Translations under genes and position numbers: made by a program
Notes under the pieces: model-generated
Database searches by the model: none
Told to the model about the DNA's origin: nothing
Seen by the model: the letters and a program-made list of their open reading frames with translations, nothing else
In this document: piece by piece, positions 7,079-14,255 of the stretch
Numbering within the stretch: position 1 is the stretch's first letter
How the letters are laid out: every line of letters begins with the position of its first letter
Source: Arcobacter sp.
GTDB lineage: Bacteria; Campylobacterota; Campylobacteria; Campylobacterales; Arcobacteraceae
Length of the DNA: 14,255 nt
Direction of reading: 5' to 3'
Assembly (NCBI GenBank): GCA_016744485.1
Contig: JADGEG010000030.1
Span: 625-14,879, forward strand

Positions 7079-8011
7079 TTACTTGATACCTCCAAACCTA
7101 TTAAAATAAAATTTATCTAACTTTGGAATATTTCCACCTACGGTTAATAAATTATTTTTTATATAATCATTTGCTTGATTATGTATTATTGCATATATAG
7201 ATTCTACTAATGATGAAGCTGATTTTCCTAACCAATCAATACTAACTAAATCATTTCCTAGTTTTGGATCAAATAATAAAGCACGTCTATATTCATGAAT
7301 TAATAATACTCTAAGCATAAAACATTGTTTAGTAGTAAATTTTTCAATAGGTGTTTTTAAAGAAAATACTTGCCTAAATTTTGTTATAAAACTTTGGTAT
7401 CTTTTTTCTATATCATTCATATCCCAATATGTATGAACCATATCTTTAATTACTTCTTTATTCATAGGCATTTGAATTGGACCTTTTATTAATAGAACAT
7501 CGTTTTGAAGTTCATGTTTTATTAAAATATCTTGCATGTATTCCATTTTATAATTAGGATGCATATATACATGTTTTGCCGTATTAGCAAAACCTTCTTT
7601 TTTTAAAATTTTTGATAAATTTAACTCACTAGTTAGGTCAACGTGATTTGTAAAAAGAACTATCCAGTCTTTATTATCTTCTTGTTCGTCGTAAGCATAC
7701 ACACTGTAATGTGCTTTGATAAATCTATCAATAGCTAAATCACTCAAAGAATAATAACTCTCTCTTCCAAACTTTTTAGAACTTAACCAACCATCTTTTG
7801 ATAATCTAAATATTGAAGTACGAGTTAATTTTTCACTAATGCCAAATTCTTCCATAAATTTCACTAGTGAGCCCAACCATATTGTTCCACCATAAGGAAA
7901 AACTGTATCTCCAAAAAATGTGATAATCAAAGATTTTGCTTTTGGAGACATTTCTTTTAGTATTGTTTGAAGATATAAATCTACTTCATTATTATTTATT
8001 TTATTTTTCAC
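7079..8011 (-). CDS. paaX: Phenylacetic acid degradation transcriptional regulator PaaX
   Basis: PaaX-family repressor, 310 residues (E. coli PaaX is about 316). Known members bind promoters of paa genes and are released by phenylacetyl-CoA. The N-terminal winged-helix region (about 25-92) carries the hallmark segments GGTIWLGSL (41-49), RTSIFRLSKDGWL (64-76) and RESYYSLSD (83-91), closely matching the E. coli protein. The family C-terminal motif YFNRFGGIK is present at the end. The start is a GTG at 8009-8011 with AGGAT five bases upstream. It is the last gene of the paa operon, 77 bases after paaK, and so is probably autoregulated with it. An AT-rich inverted repeat (8025-8042) lies right before the start. 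Assignment by family is firm; its operators here are unknown. Confidence 0.93.
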   Translation of the reverse strand: MKNKINNNEVDLYLQTILKEMSPKAKSLIITFFGDTVFPYGGTIWLGSLVKFMEEFGISEKLTRTSIFRLSKDGWLSSKKFGRESYYSLSDLAIDRFIKAHYSVYAYDEQEDNKDWIVLFTNHVDLTSELNLSKILKKEGFANTAKHVYMHPNYKMEYMQDILIKHELQNDVLLIKGPIQMPMNKEVIKDMVHTYWDMNDIEKRYQSFITKFRQVFSLKTPIEKFTTKQCFMLRVLLIHEYRRALLFDPKLGNDLVSIDWLGKSASSLVESIYAIIHNQANDYIKNNLLTVGGNIPKLDKFYFNRFGGIK

Positions 8012-8024
8012 TTTTTATCCTAAA

Positions 8025-8042
8025 AATATAACTAACTATATT
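8025..8042. repeat. Short inverted repeat upstream of paaX
   Basis: AATATA-ACTAAC-TATATT is a perfect 6-bp inverted repeat 14 bases before the paaX start codon, overlapped by the palindrome TTTAGCTAAA (8042-8051). It could be an autoregulatory operator or chance in AT-rich DNA. The 77-base paaK-paaX gap holds nothing else I can name. Confidence 0.3.
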
Positions 8043-8088
8043 TTAGCTAAATTTATAAAAAATCATCTTCAAGTTTTTAAAAGTATGC

Positions 8089-9390
8089 CTATATTTCTCT
8101 ATTATCTACAACTCTTTGGGCTTTTCCTTGACTTCTTGGCACTTGTCCATTGGCTTTAAGATTTACTTTAATTGAAACACCAATACCTGATTTGATTTTA
8201 TGAATTAATTTTTTAATTGCTAAATTAATTTCTTCTTGACTAATATTTAGTTCAGCTTCAATATCAATACTCATATCATCCATATTTCCAGTTCTTGAAA
8301 TAATGATTTGATAATGAGGTGAAAAAGCTTTAATTTTTAATAAAATTTCTTCTATTTGAGATGGAAATATATTTACTCCTCTAATAATCATCATATCATC
8401 AGTCCTAGCCTTAATTCTTTTCATTTTTCTCATATTTAATAAATCACCATCATATAATGTTGATAAATCTTTTGTTCTATACCTAATAATAGGTAATGCT
8501 TCTTTTGTTAAAGTTGTAAGTATCAATTCTCCTTCATTTCCATCATCAATTGGTTCAAAAGTATTTTTATTTACAATTTCAGGATAAAAGTGATCTTCCC
8601 AAATATATAAATCGCCTCTATCTTCTAAAACTTCACAAGCCACCCCTGGACCCATCATCTCAGATAAACCATAAATATCAAGTGCTGCAATACCAACCTT
8701 ATCTTCTATTTTTTTCTTCATTTGCATCGACCAAGGTTCAGCTCCAAAAATACCAATTTTTAAAGCTGTATCTTTAGGATCAATTCCTCTATTTTCCATT
8801 TCTTCTATGATATTTAGCATATATGAAGGTGTTACCATAATAATGTTTGCTTTAAAATCATTTATTAAAGTTACTTGTTTATCTGTAAAGCCACCAGAAG
8901 CTGGTACAACTGTGCAACCCAATTTTTCTGCCCCATAATGAGCTCCAAGACCACCAGTAAATAATCCATATCCATATGAAATATGTACAATATCACCTTT
9001 TTGAGCTCCTCCAAGCCGTAATGATCTCGCTACTAAATCAGACCAAGTATCTATATCTTTTCTTGTATATCCTACAACAGTAGGTTTTCCAGTAGTTCCT
9101 GAAGATGCATGAAGTCTTACAATGTCACTCATAGGATTTGCAAACATTCCAAAAGGATAATTAAGTCTTAAATCTTCTTTGCTTGTAAATGGAAATTTTT
9201 TTATATCTTCTAAAAAAGTAAAATCATCAGGATGAACACCGTGATTATCCCATTTAGTTTTATAATATGGAACAAAAGAATAAGCTCTTAATAAAGTATG
9301 TTTCATTCTTCTAGTTTGTAGTGCAGTTAATTCATCTTTTGATACTAAAACTTTTGGATAATAACTAACTGTTTTTCTTTGATTTTCCAT
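8089..9390 (-). CDS. paaK: Phenylacetate-CoA ligase (AMP-forming)
   Basis: Cytoplasmic adenylate-forming enzyme, 433 residues, the normal PaaK length. It activates phenylacetate with ATP and CoA to phenylacetyl-CoA, the first committed step and the product of which is also the PaaX inducer. The phosphate-binding loop SSGTTGKP is at 96-103. The family motif DIYGLSEMMGPGVA follows in the middle, YRTKDL precedes the C-terminal domain, and the C-terminal catalytic lysine is in PRSQGK (K423). It starts 10 bases after the paaJ stop, AGGAT-like sequence precedes the ATG, and it is part of the paaF-X operon. Related aryl-CoA ligases share these motifs, but the operon context makes phenylacetate the likely substrate. 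Confidence 0.94.
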   Translation of the reverse strand: MENQRKTVSYYPKVLVSKDELTALQTRRMKHTLLRAYSFVPYYKTKWDNHGVHPDDFTFLEDIKKFPFTSKEDLRLNYPFGMFANPMSDIVRLHASSGTTGKPTVVGYTRKDIDTWSDLVARSLRLGGAQKGDIVHISYGYGLFTGGLGAHYGAEKLGCTVVPASGGFTDKQVTLINDFKANIIMVTPSYMLNIIEEMENRGIDPKDTALKIGIFGAEPWSMQMKKKIEDKVGIAALDIYGLSEMMGPGVACEVLEDRGDLYIWEDHFYPEIVNKNTFEPIDDGNEGELILTTLTKEALPIIRYRTKDLSTLYDGDLLNMRKMKRIKARTDDMMIIRGVNIFPSQIEEILLKIKAFSPHYQIIISRTGNMDDMSIDIEAELNISQEEINLAIKKLIHKIKSGIGVSIKVNLKANGQVPRSQGKAQRVVDNREI

Positions 9391-9400
9391 GTTCTAATCC

Positions 9401-10618
9401 TTAGTGTCTATTTAAATTTTCAATAATCATAGATATACCTTGCCCCACACCTATACACATAGTACAAAGTCCATATTTTCCTTTTGTTGTTTCTAATTGA
9501 TTTAAAGCTGTCATTACAAGTCTAGCTCCACTCATACCTAAAGGATGACCAATAGAAATAGCTCCTCCATTTGGATTTACTTTTACATCATCATCAGCTA
9601 AACCTAAAGATCTCAAAGTTGCTAATCCTTGTGCTGCAAATGCTTCATTTAATTCAATAACATCCATATCATCTAAAGTTAAATTTGTTTTTTTTAGAAT
9701 TTTTTTTGTTGAATATAAAGGTCCTATACCCATAATTTTTGGTTCTACTCCAGCAACTGTGGTCATAATAATTTTTGCCTTTGCTTTTAAATTGTATTTT
9801 TTTAAAGCTTCTTTTGAAACTATTAATAAAGCAGCGGCACCATCATTAATACCTGAAGAGTTTCCAGCACTTACTGTTCCACCGTCTTTTTTAAAAGGAG
9901 TTTTAAGACTTGAGAGTTTTTCTAATGTTGTATTTGGTTTTGGATACTCATCACAATCAAAAATTAAATTCTCTTGTTTTTTTCTTGGAATAATAACAGG
10001 AACAATTTCTTTTTTAAAAAATCCATTTTCATTTGCTTTTTTGCATTTCATTTGAGAGTTATAAGCGAATTTATCTTGGTCTTCTTTACTAATTCCAAAC
10101 TCTTGGGCAACATTTTCGCCTGTTTCAGGCATTGAATCAGTTCCATATAAAGTGTGCATTTTAGGATTTGTAAACCTCCAGCCAATTGTTGTATCATAAA
10201 CTGCATTATTTCTAGTAAATGCACTTGTATGTTTTGGCATAACAAAAGGAGCTCGCGACATAGATTCAACACCACCAGCAATTATAATATCACATTCACC
10301 TGCTTTTATGGATCTAGCTGCCATTCCTATAGCATCCATGCCTGAACCACAAAGTCTATTTATAGTTGTACCTCCACTATGATATGGAAGTTTAGCTAAG
10401 AGTGCTGACATTTTTGCAATATTTCTGTTATCTTCTCCTGCTTGATTTGCACAGCCTAAAATAACATCATCTAAATTTTCATAATTAATACTTGGATTAT
10501 TTTGCATAAGATATTTAATAGGAATGGCCGCCATATCATCAGGTCTAATTGAAGATAATGCCCCTGCATATGCTCCAACTGGTGTTCTAATATAATCTAC
10601 TATATAAGCTTCATTCAT
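9401..10618 (-). CDS. paaJ: 3-oxoadipyl-CoA/3-oxo-5,6-dehydrosuberyl-CoA thiolase
   Basis: Thiolase of 405 residues that in this pathway performs the CoA-dependent cleavages yielding acetyl-CoA and, finally, succinyl-CoA. The nucleophilic cysteine is C90 in NRLCGSGMDAI. The catalytic histidine is H358 in GHPLGMSGAR and the second cysteine is C388 in MCIGVGQG. GGVESMSRAPFVMPK, typical of the beta-ketoadipyl thiolase group (PcaF/PaaJ), is present. The start codon shares one base with the paaI stop (TAATG), with AAGGAT upstream. A PcaF-like role in a protocatechuate pathway is possible by sequence alone, but the surrounding paa genes argue for PaaJ. Confidence 0.93.
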   Translation of the reverse strand: MNEAYIVDYIRTPVGAYAGALSSIRPDDMAAIPIKYLMQNNPSINYENLDDVILGCANQAGEDNRNIAKMSALLAKLPYHSGGTTINRLCGSGMDAIGMAARSIKAGECDIIIAGGVESMSRAPFVMPKHTSAFTRNNAVYDTTIGWRFTNPKMHTLYGTDSMPETGENVAQEFGISKEDQDKFAYNSQMKCKKANENGFFKKEIVPVIIPRKKQENLIFDCDEYPKPNTTLEKLSSLKTPFKKDGGTVSAGNSSGINDGAAALLIVSKEALKKYNLKAKAKIIMTTVAGVEPKIMGIGPLYSTKKILKKTNLTLDDMDVIELNEAFAAQGLATLRSLGLADDDVKVNPNGGAISIGHPLGMSGARLVMTALNQLETTKGKYGLCTMCIGVGQGISMIIENLNRH

Positions 10619-11052
10619 TATATATCCTTAGATTCTAAAATAGTACCATTAATTGCACGTGATTTACCTGTAAAAAATGCAATAGATTCATATCTTTGAT
10701 TTGTAACAACAACATCATAAATTCCACTTCTTCCTTTAATATATTTTTCTGTAGCAGTGGCTATTAAAATATCATCTTCATAAGCTGGTTTTACAAAAGA
10801 AATATCACAACTTTGTGCTACAGTTACAATATTTCTTGAATTACAAGCAATCGCAAAAGTAGCATCTGCAAAAGAGAATATAGCTCCTCCTTGACAAGTT
10901 CCATGACCGTTTAACATCATGTTCGTAACTTTCATTTTCATTTTTGCAAAACCATCGTCTACATTTTCTAAAAAAATACCTAAATTATGTTCAAACTTTG
11001 TATCTGCCATCATTTTTGTAGCAACTTTATAACATAGTTTTTTTTCACTCAT
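10618..11052 (-). CDS. paaI: Hydroxyphenylacetyl-CoA-type hotdog thioesterase PaaI
   Basis: Hotdog-fold thioesterase, 144 residues (E. coli PaaI is 140). In known paa systems it hydrolyses dead-end aryl-CoA thioesters to rescue CoA. The motif NGHGTCQGGAIF (48-59) and the catalytic aspartate D63 in FADATFA are visible, followed by the family stretch ISFVKPA. In E. coli PaaI the residue before GG is His; here it is Gln54. The start overlaps the end of paaH by 8 bases and the stop overlaps the paaJ start by 1 base, so translation is coupled in the operon. Confidence 0.92.
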   Translation of the reverse strand: MSEKKLCYKVATKMMADTKFEHNLGIFLENVDDGFAKMKMKVTNMMLNGHGTCQGGAIFSFADATFAIACNSRNIVTVAQSCDISFVKPAYEDDILIATATEKYIKGRSGIYDVVVTNQRYESIAFFTGKSRAINGTILESKDI

Positions 11053-12577
11053 AATATAAACCTTGTGTCATAGATTTTTCAATAATGCCTCTATCAATTC
11101 TATATCTACCATCTTTATAAAAATCTTCTAAATTATTTAAAGTTTGTAAAATAAAATCTAATCCTAACTTATTGGCCCATTTAAAAGGTCCTATTGGATA
11201 ATTTACTGCATTTTGCATTGCAATATCTACACTTATTTCATCACAAACATTATTAGTAACGGCACAACTAGCTTCATTTACTAACATACAAATTGTTCTT
11301 AACATAATTAAAGCAGGTGAATCTTTTATTATTATAGTTTGTTTATTAATTTGTAAAAATAGTTGTGCTATATGTGAAGCTATATGTTTTTGTGCCAATA
11401 GTGAAGTTGCAATTGTTATTGTATTTGATGAAGTATAATCAATATTTATATCAAATTGGGCAATATTTTTTTCTTTTAATTCTTTAGAAATTTGACTTGC
11501 CATTTTTCCATTTGCTAAAAATAATTTTATTTTATTAAATTCAATATAAGTATAATTATAAGCATTGGCTTTTTTTTCATGTACTTTAATACCTGCTTGT
11601 TTAAATAAAGGAATAAGACAATTAGCAAGACCTAAAGAACCATAAACATATATTTCAGATATATTTTGTTTTGAAGCTTCTACTTTAGTAATATCATTTC
11701 GACCTATTTGTTTATTATTAAGATAAGTATAAAAACCTTTATTTGTTTTTTTACCTAATAAACCTGCTTGTACGAACTCTTCTTGTATTAAAGATGGTTT
11801 AAATCTAGGATCTTGATAATAAGAATTAAATGTCGAAAGTGTAACAGCATAATTAGTATCATTTCCTATTAAGTCCATTAATTCAAAAGGTCCCATTTTA
11901 AAAGCACCTGAACTTCTTATACTCTCATCAATAGTAGCAAAAGAAGCAAGACCTTCTTCATATACTCTTAAAGCTTCTGCATAAAATGGTCTAGCTATTC
12001 TGTTTACAATAAAACCAGGGCTAGATTTAACATAAACTGGCTTTTTACCCCATAAAGAAACTAAGTCATATATATTTTTAATAATGTTTTTATCACTTTG
12101 TAAACCTGATATAACTTCAACTAGTTTCATAATAGGAGCAGGATTAAAAAAATGAATACCTATTATATTTTGTGGTTTTTTTAATCCATTTGCAAGAGCT
12201 GAAATAGAAATTGATGAAGTATTAGAAGCTATAATAACATCTTCACAGATTTCTTCAAGTTCTTTGAATATTTTTTGTTTAATATCTTTATTTTCAATAA
12301 TAGCTTCAATAATTAAATCACAAGAAGATAAATCTTTTATATTTATACTTGGTATTATATTTAAAAGTGTTGTATCTTTTTGTTCTTTGCTTATTTTGCC
12401 TTTTGATACTAAAGTATTTAAATCTTCTTCATTTGAGTTCATAGCGTTTTGTATCGCACCATCAAAATTATCATATAAAATTACTTTTTGACCAGATCTA
12501 GCTATTACTTGCGCAATACCTCTTCCCATAATACCAGCACCAACAATACCAATTAGTGAATTTGAATCTATTTTCAT
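11045..12577 (-). CDS. paaH: 3-hydroxyadipyl-CoA dehydrogenase PaaH
   Basis: NAD-dependent 3-hydroxyacyl-CoA dehydrogenase of 510 residues, oxidising 3-hydroxyadipyl-CoA to 3-oxoadipyl-CoA in the beta-oxidation part of phenylacetate catabolism. The Rossmann motif GIVGAGIMGRGIA (10-22; G13, G15, G18) binds NAD. The SNTSS segment (118-122) and the catalytic histidine H142 in GIHFFNPAPIMKLVE follow. Two C-terminal 3HCDH domains are seen: one ends in the GLLGKKTNKGFYTY motif and the second contains YPIGPFKWANKLG. That duplicated C-terminal half separates PaaH/PaaC from the shorter general HBD enzymes; E. coli PaaH is 475 residues, so this one is somewhat longer. The start is one base after the paaG stop. 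Confidence 0.93.
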   Translation of the reverse strand: MKIDSNSLIGIVGAGIMGRGIAQVIARSGQKVILYDNFDGAIQNAMNSNEEDLNTLVSKGKISKEQKDTTLLNIIPSINIKDLSSCDLIIEAIIENKDIKQKIFKELEEICEDVIIASNTSSISISALANGLKKPQNIIGIHFFNPAPIMKLVEVISGLQSDKNIIKNIYDLVSLWGKKPVYVKSSPGFIVNRIARPFYAEALRVYEEGLASFATIDESIRSSGAFKMGPFELMDLIGNDTNYAVTLSTFNSYYQDPRFKPSLIQEEFVQAGLLGKKTNKGFYTYLNNKQIGRNDITKVEASKQNISEIYVYGSLGLANCLIPLFKQAGIKVHEKKANAYNYTYIEFNKIKLFLANGKMASQISKELKEKNIAQFDINIDYTSSNTITIATSLLAQKHIASHIAQLFLQINKQTIIIKDSPALIMLRTICMLVNEASCAVTNNVCDEISVDIAMQNAVNYPIGPFKWANKLGLDFILQTLNNLEDFYKDGRYRIDRGIIEKSMTQGLYYE

Positions 12578-12578
12578 T

Positions 12579-13397
12579 TTATTTTCCTTGAAATAAAGGA
12601 GATCTTTTTTCTAAAAAAGATGCAACACCTTCCTTATAATCATTTGAATACCCAGCTTCTCTTTGTAAGTTTTTTTCTAATTCTAATTGCTCATTTAAGT
12701 TATTATTCATTGATTCATGTAAGGCTTTTTTTATTAAAGCTAAACCATATGTTGGGGCTTTAGAAAAATGAAGTGCTAATTTTTGCACTTCATCATCAAT
12801 AGTATCTAATGTATAAACTCTTGATATTAATCCATATTCTAAAGCAGTCTTAGCACTTAGTTTATCTCCTAACATACATAACTCTTTTGCTCGTGCCATT
12901 CCTATTAGTCTTGGTAAAAAATAAGAATTTCCACTATCTGGAACAAGTCCAATTTTGCAAAATGCTTGTATAAAAGACACCTTTTCATGGGCTATTATAA
13001 AATCACACGCTAAAGCAATGCCAACACCTGCACCAGCAGCTACTCCATTTACTTTACAAATAACTGGTATTTGTAAATTATAAATGCTTTTTATTAAAGG
13101 ATTATATTTCTCTTCAATAGACTCACCTAAATCAGGTCGTTTTGCTTCTTTTAATTTTTCAGATTGATTAGTAGAGTTATTAACTGATCTATCATTTAAA
13201 TCTTGCCCTGCACAAAATGCTTTGCCCTCACCTGTAATTAGAAGAACTCTTATACTTTGATTTTTAGATATTTCTTTTAAACATTGTTTTAATTCTTTAT
13301 GCATAAGTTCATTTAATGAATTAAAAACATCTGGTCTATTTAATGTTAATTTTGCTATTGTATTATTTAGTTCATATTTTATAGTTTCGTATGACAT
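12579..13397 (-). CDS. paaG: 1,2-epoxyphenylacetyl-CoA isomerase PaaG
   Basis: Crotonase-fold isomerase, 272 residues. PaaG converts ring-1,2-epoxyphenylacetyl-CoA to the seven-membered oxepin-CoA and also shifts a double bond later in beta-oxidation. Sequence signatures match E. coli PaaG: FCAGQDLNDRSVN (61-73), then PDLGESIEEKYNPL after a short Ser/Asn/Lys-rich insertion, KVNGVAAGAG (115-124) and KIGLVPDSG (148-156). D154 in VPDSG is the usual acid/base residue of this isomerase group, and the two hydratase glutamates are replaced (Ala-Gly-Val, Gln-Ala-Phe context). It ends EKRSPLFQGK as in E. coli. The start shares one base with the paaF stop; AAGGAAAATA precedes it. Its presence implies that a ring epoxide of phenylacetyl-CoA is made in this organism. 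Confidence 0.93.
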   Translation of the reverse strand: MSYETIKYELNNTIAKLTLNRPDVFNSLNELMHKELKQCLKEISKNQSIRVLLITGEGKAFCAGQDLNDRSVNNSTNQSEKLKEAKRPDLGESIEEKYNPLIKSIYNLQIPVICKVNGVAAGAGVGIALACDFIIAHEKVSFIQAFCKIGLVPDSGNSYFLPRLIGMARAKELCMLGDKLSAKTALEYGLISRVYTLDTIDDEVQKLALHFSKAPTYGLALIKKALHESMNNNLNEQLELEKNLQREAGYSNDYKEGVASFLEKRSPLFQGK

Positions 13398-14167
13398 TAT
13401 TTTCCTTTAAAATTTGCTTGTCTTTTTTGTTTAAATGCACTAATTCCTTCTTTTTTATCTTCTGTTGATAATATTCCAGAAAAAAGCATTTTTTCATATC
13501 TAAGAGAGGCTGTTAATTCACTTTCATAAGAATTCAAAACAGCACTTTTAATAGCTCGTATAGCTAAGGGAGATTTTTTTGCAATGATTTTTGCAATTTC
13601 TAAACTTTTTATTAAAGTAGTTTGTGGAGGAACTACAATAGATACTAAGTTTAGTTTCTGTGCTGTTTTTGCATCTATGAATTCACCTGTTAATAAAGCT
13701 AACATAGCATTTGATTTTCCTATTGCTTTAGTTAGTCTTTGTGTTCCTCCAGCTCCTGGAATAATACCTAGATTAATTTCTGGTTGAGCAAAAGAAGCAG
13801 TATCACCTGCAATAATGATATCACAAGTCATAGCTAATTCACAACCAGCACCTAAACAAAACCCATTAACACATGCAATAATAGGTTTATTATAATTTTT
13901 AATAATTTCCCAATAAGAAGTTCTTACATCAAAAAGAGAAGTATTTGTATCTTTTTCATCTAATTCATTAATATCTGCACCCGCTGCAAATACTTTTTCT
14001 GTCCCTTTTATAATTACACATCTTATATCTTCTGATGCTTCTAATAAAGATTTTGATATTTCTTTTAAAGTATTTGTTCTTAAAGCATTGTAAACTTCAC
14101 TTCTATTAATACTAATTATAAGAATATTTTTATTTTCAATATTTGTTTTGATATCTTTAAAAATCAT
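13397..14167 (-). CDS. paaF: 2,3-dehydroadipyl-CoA hydratase PaaF
   Basis: Enoyl-CoA hydratase of 256 residues and first gene of the paaFGHIJKX operon. FAAGAD is at 60-65 and NGFCLGAGCELA at 101-112. Both catalytic glutamates are present (E110 in GAGCE, E130 in QPE), with PGAGGTQRLTKAIGKS following. In the pathway it hydrates 2,3-dehydroadipyl-CoA to 3-hydroxyadipyl-CoA. A second PaaF-type gene at 3905-4684 is its paralogue, so function may be shared or split. The ATG is preceded by AAAGGACAAAA and a candidate promoter (14206-14245). In E. coli paaF follows paaABCDE; here it is the first gene after a promoter-like region. Confidence 0.92.
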   Translation of the reverse strand: MIFKDIKTNIENKNILIISINRSEVYNALRTNTLKEISKSLLEASEDIRCVIIKGTEKVFAAGADINELDEKDTNTSLFDVRTSYWEIIKNYNKPIIACVNGFCLGAGCELAMTCDIIIAGDTASFAQPEINLGIIPGAGGTQRLTKAIGKSNAMLALLTGEFIDAKTAQKLNLVSIVVPPQTTLIKSLEIAKIIAKKSPLAIRAIKSAVLNSYESELTASLRYEKMLFSGILSTEDKKEGISAFKQKRQANFKGK

Positions 14168-14205
14168 TTTTGTCCTTTACTTTGTATTTATATTGCAAAA
14201 AAACT

Positions 14206-14245
14206 AAAAAAATTGTAACAAATGTAATATTTAGTAAAGCTTAAA
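14206..14245 (-). promoter_or_regulatory. Candidate promoter of the paaFGHIJKX operon
   Basis: Read on the - strand: TTAAGC (14245-14240), 21 bases, then TACAATTTTTTTA (14218-14206), 38 bases before the paaF ATG. It matches the element at 4831-4870 in both blocks and in spacing. TACAAT is a plausible -10; a small symmetric TTGTAACAA (14214-14222) overlaps it and could be an operator half. The region 14168-14255 shows no coding sequence and is cut by the window end. Confidence 0.45.
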
Positions 14246-14255
14246 ATATATACCC

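Noticed and set aside
1..14255. CRISPR array, tRNA/rRNA genes, insertion sequence or phage genes
   Set aside because: No repeat-spacer pattern, cloverleaf, transposase or integrase was seen; almost all sequence is accounted for by catabolic and transport genes.

Overview
The window is a very AT-rich stretch with tightly packed genes and AAGGA/AGGAT-type ribosome binding sites. It carries an aerobic phenylacetate (phenylacetyl-CoA) degradation locus together with a branched-chain-amino-acid-type ABC importer. The composition and gene style suggest an Arcobacter-group member of the Campylobacterota. That placement is an inference, because no rRNA or other taxonomic marker gene is present.

Layout. 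Bases 1-4684 (+ strand) hold one compact operon: the 3' part of a periplasmic binding protein gene (livK-like), two permeases (livH, livM), two ATPases (livG, livF) and, directly abutting livF, an enoyl-CoA hydratase of the PaaF type. After a 238-base AT-rich gap with an 11-bp inverted repeat and a candidate promoter, a second + strand unit (4923-7002) encodes a ferritin-like diiron protein with R2-style metal ligands and an NAD(P)H reductase with an N-terminal plant-type [2Fe-2S] domain. These look like the two parts of a diiron oxygenase. A 76-base convergent gap (7003-7078) contains a long hairpin. From 14167 down to 7079 the - strand carries paaF-paaG-paaH-paaI-paaJ-paaK-paaX, the same order as the second half of the E. 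coli paa cluster, with overlapping or nearly touching genes up to paaK and a 77-base gap before the regulator paaX.

How it works together. The ABC importer could bring in phenylacetate or a related aromatic acid. PaaK would activate it to phenylacetyl-CoA. In the known pathway the multisubunit epoxidase PaaABC(D)E then attacks the ring, PaaG rearranges the epoxide to an oxepin, PaaZ opens it, and PaaF, PaaG, PaaH and PaaJ carry out beta-oxidation to acetyl-CoA and succinyl-CoA. PaaI clears dead-end thioesters and PaaX senses phenylacetyl-CoA. Neither the PaaABCE epoxidase nor PaaZ is encoded in this window. Instead the convergent unit encodes an unrelated-looking diiron oxygenase/reductase pair.

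Main hypothesis: this pair is a non-orthologous replacement for the phenylacetyl-CoA epoxidase, or an oxygenase feeding the same pathway. It is supported by a shared promoter-like element (TTAAG[T/C], exactly 21 bases, then an identical 13-mer TACAATTTTTTTA) upstream of both the diiron gene and paaF. The chief weakness is that the window ends 88 bases upstream of paaF, so classical paaABCDE or paaZ genes could lie just outside.
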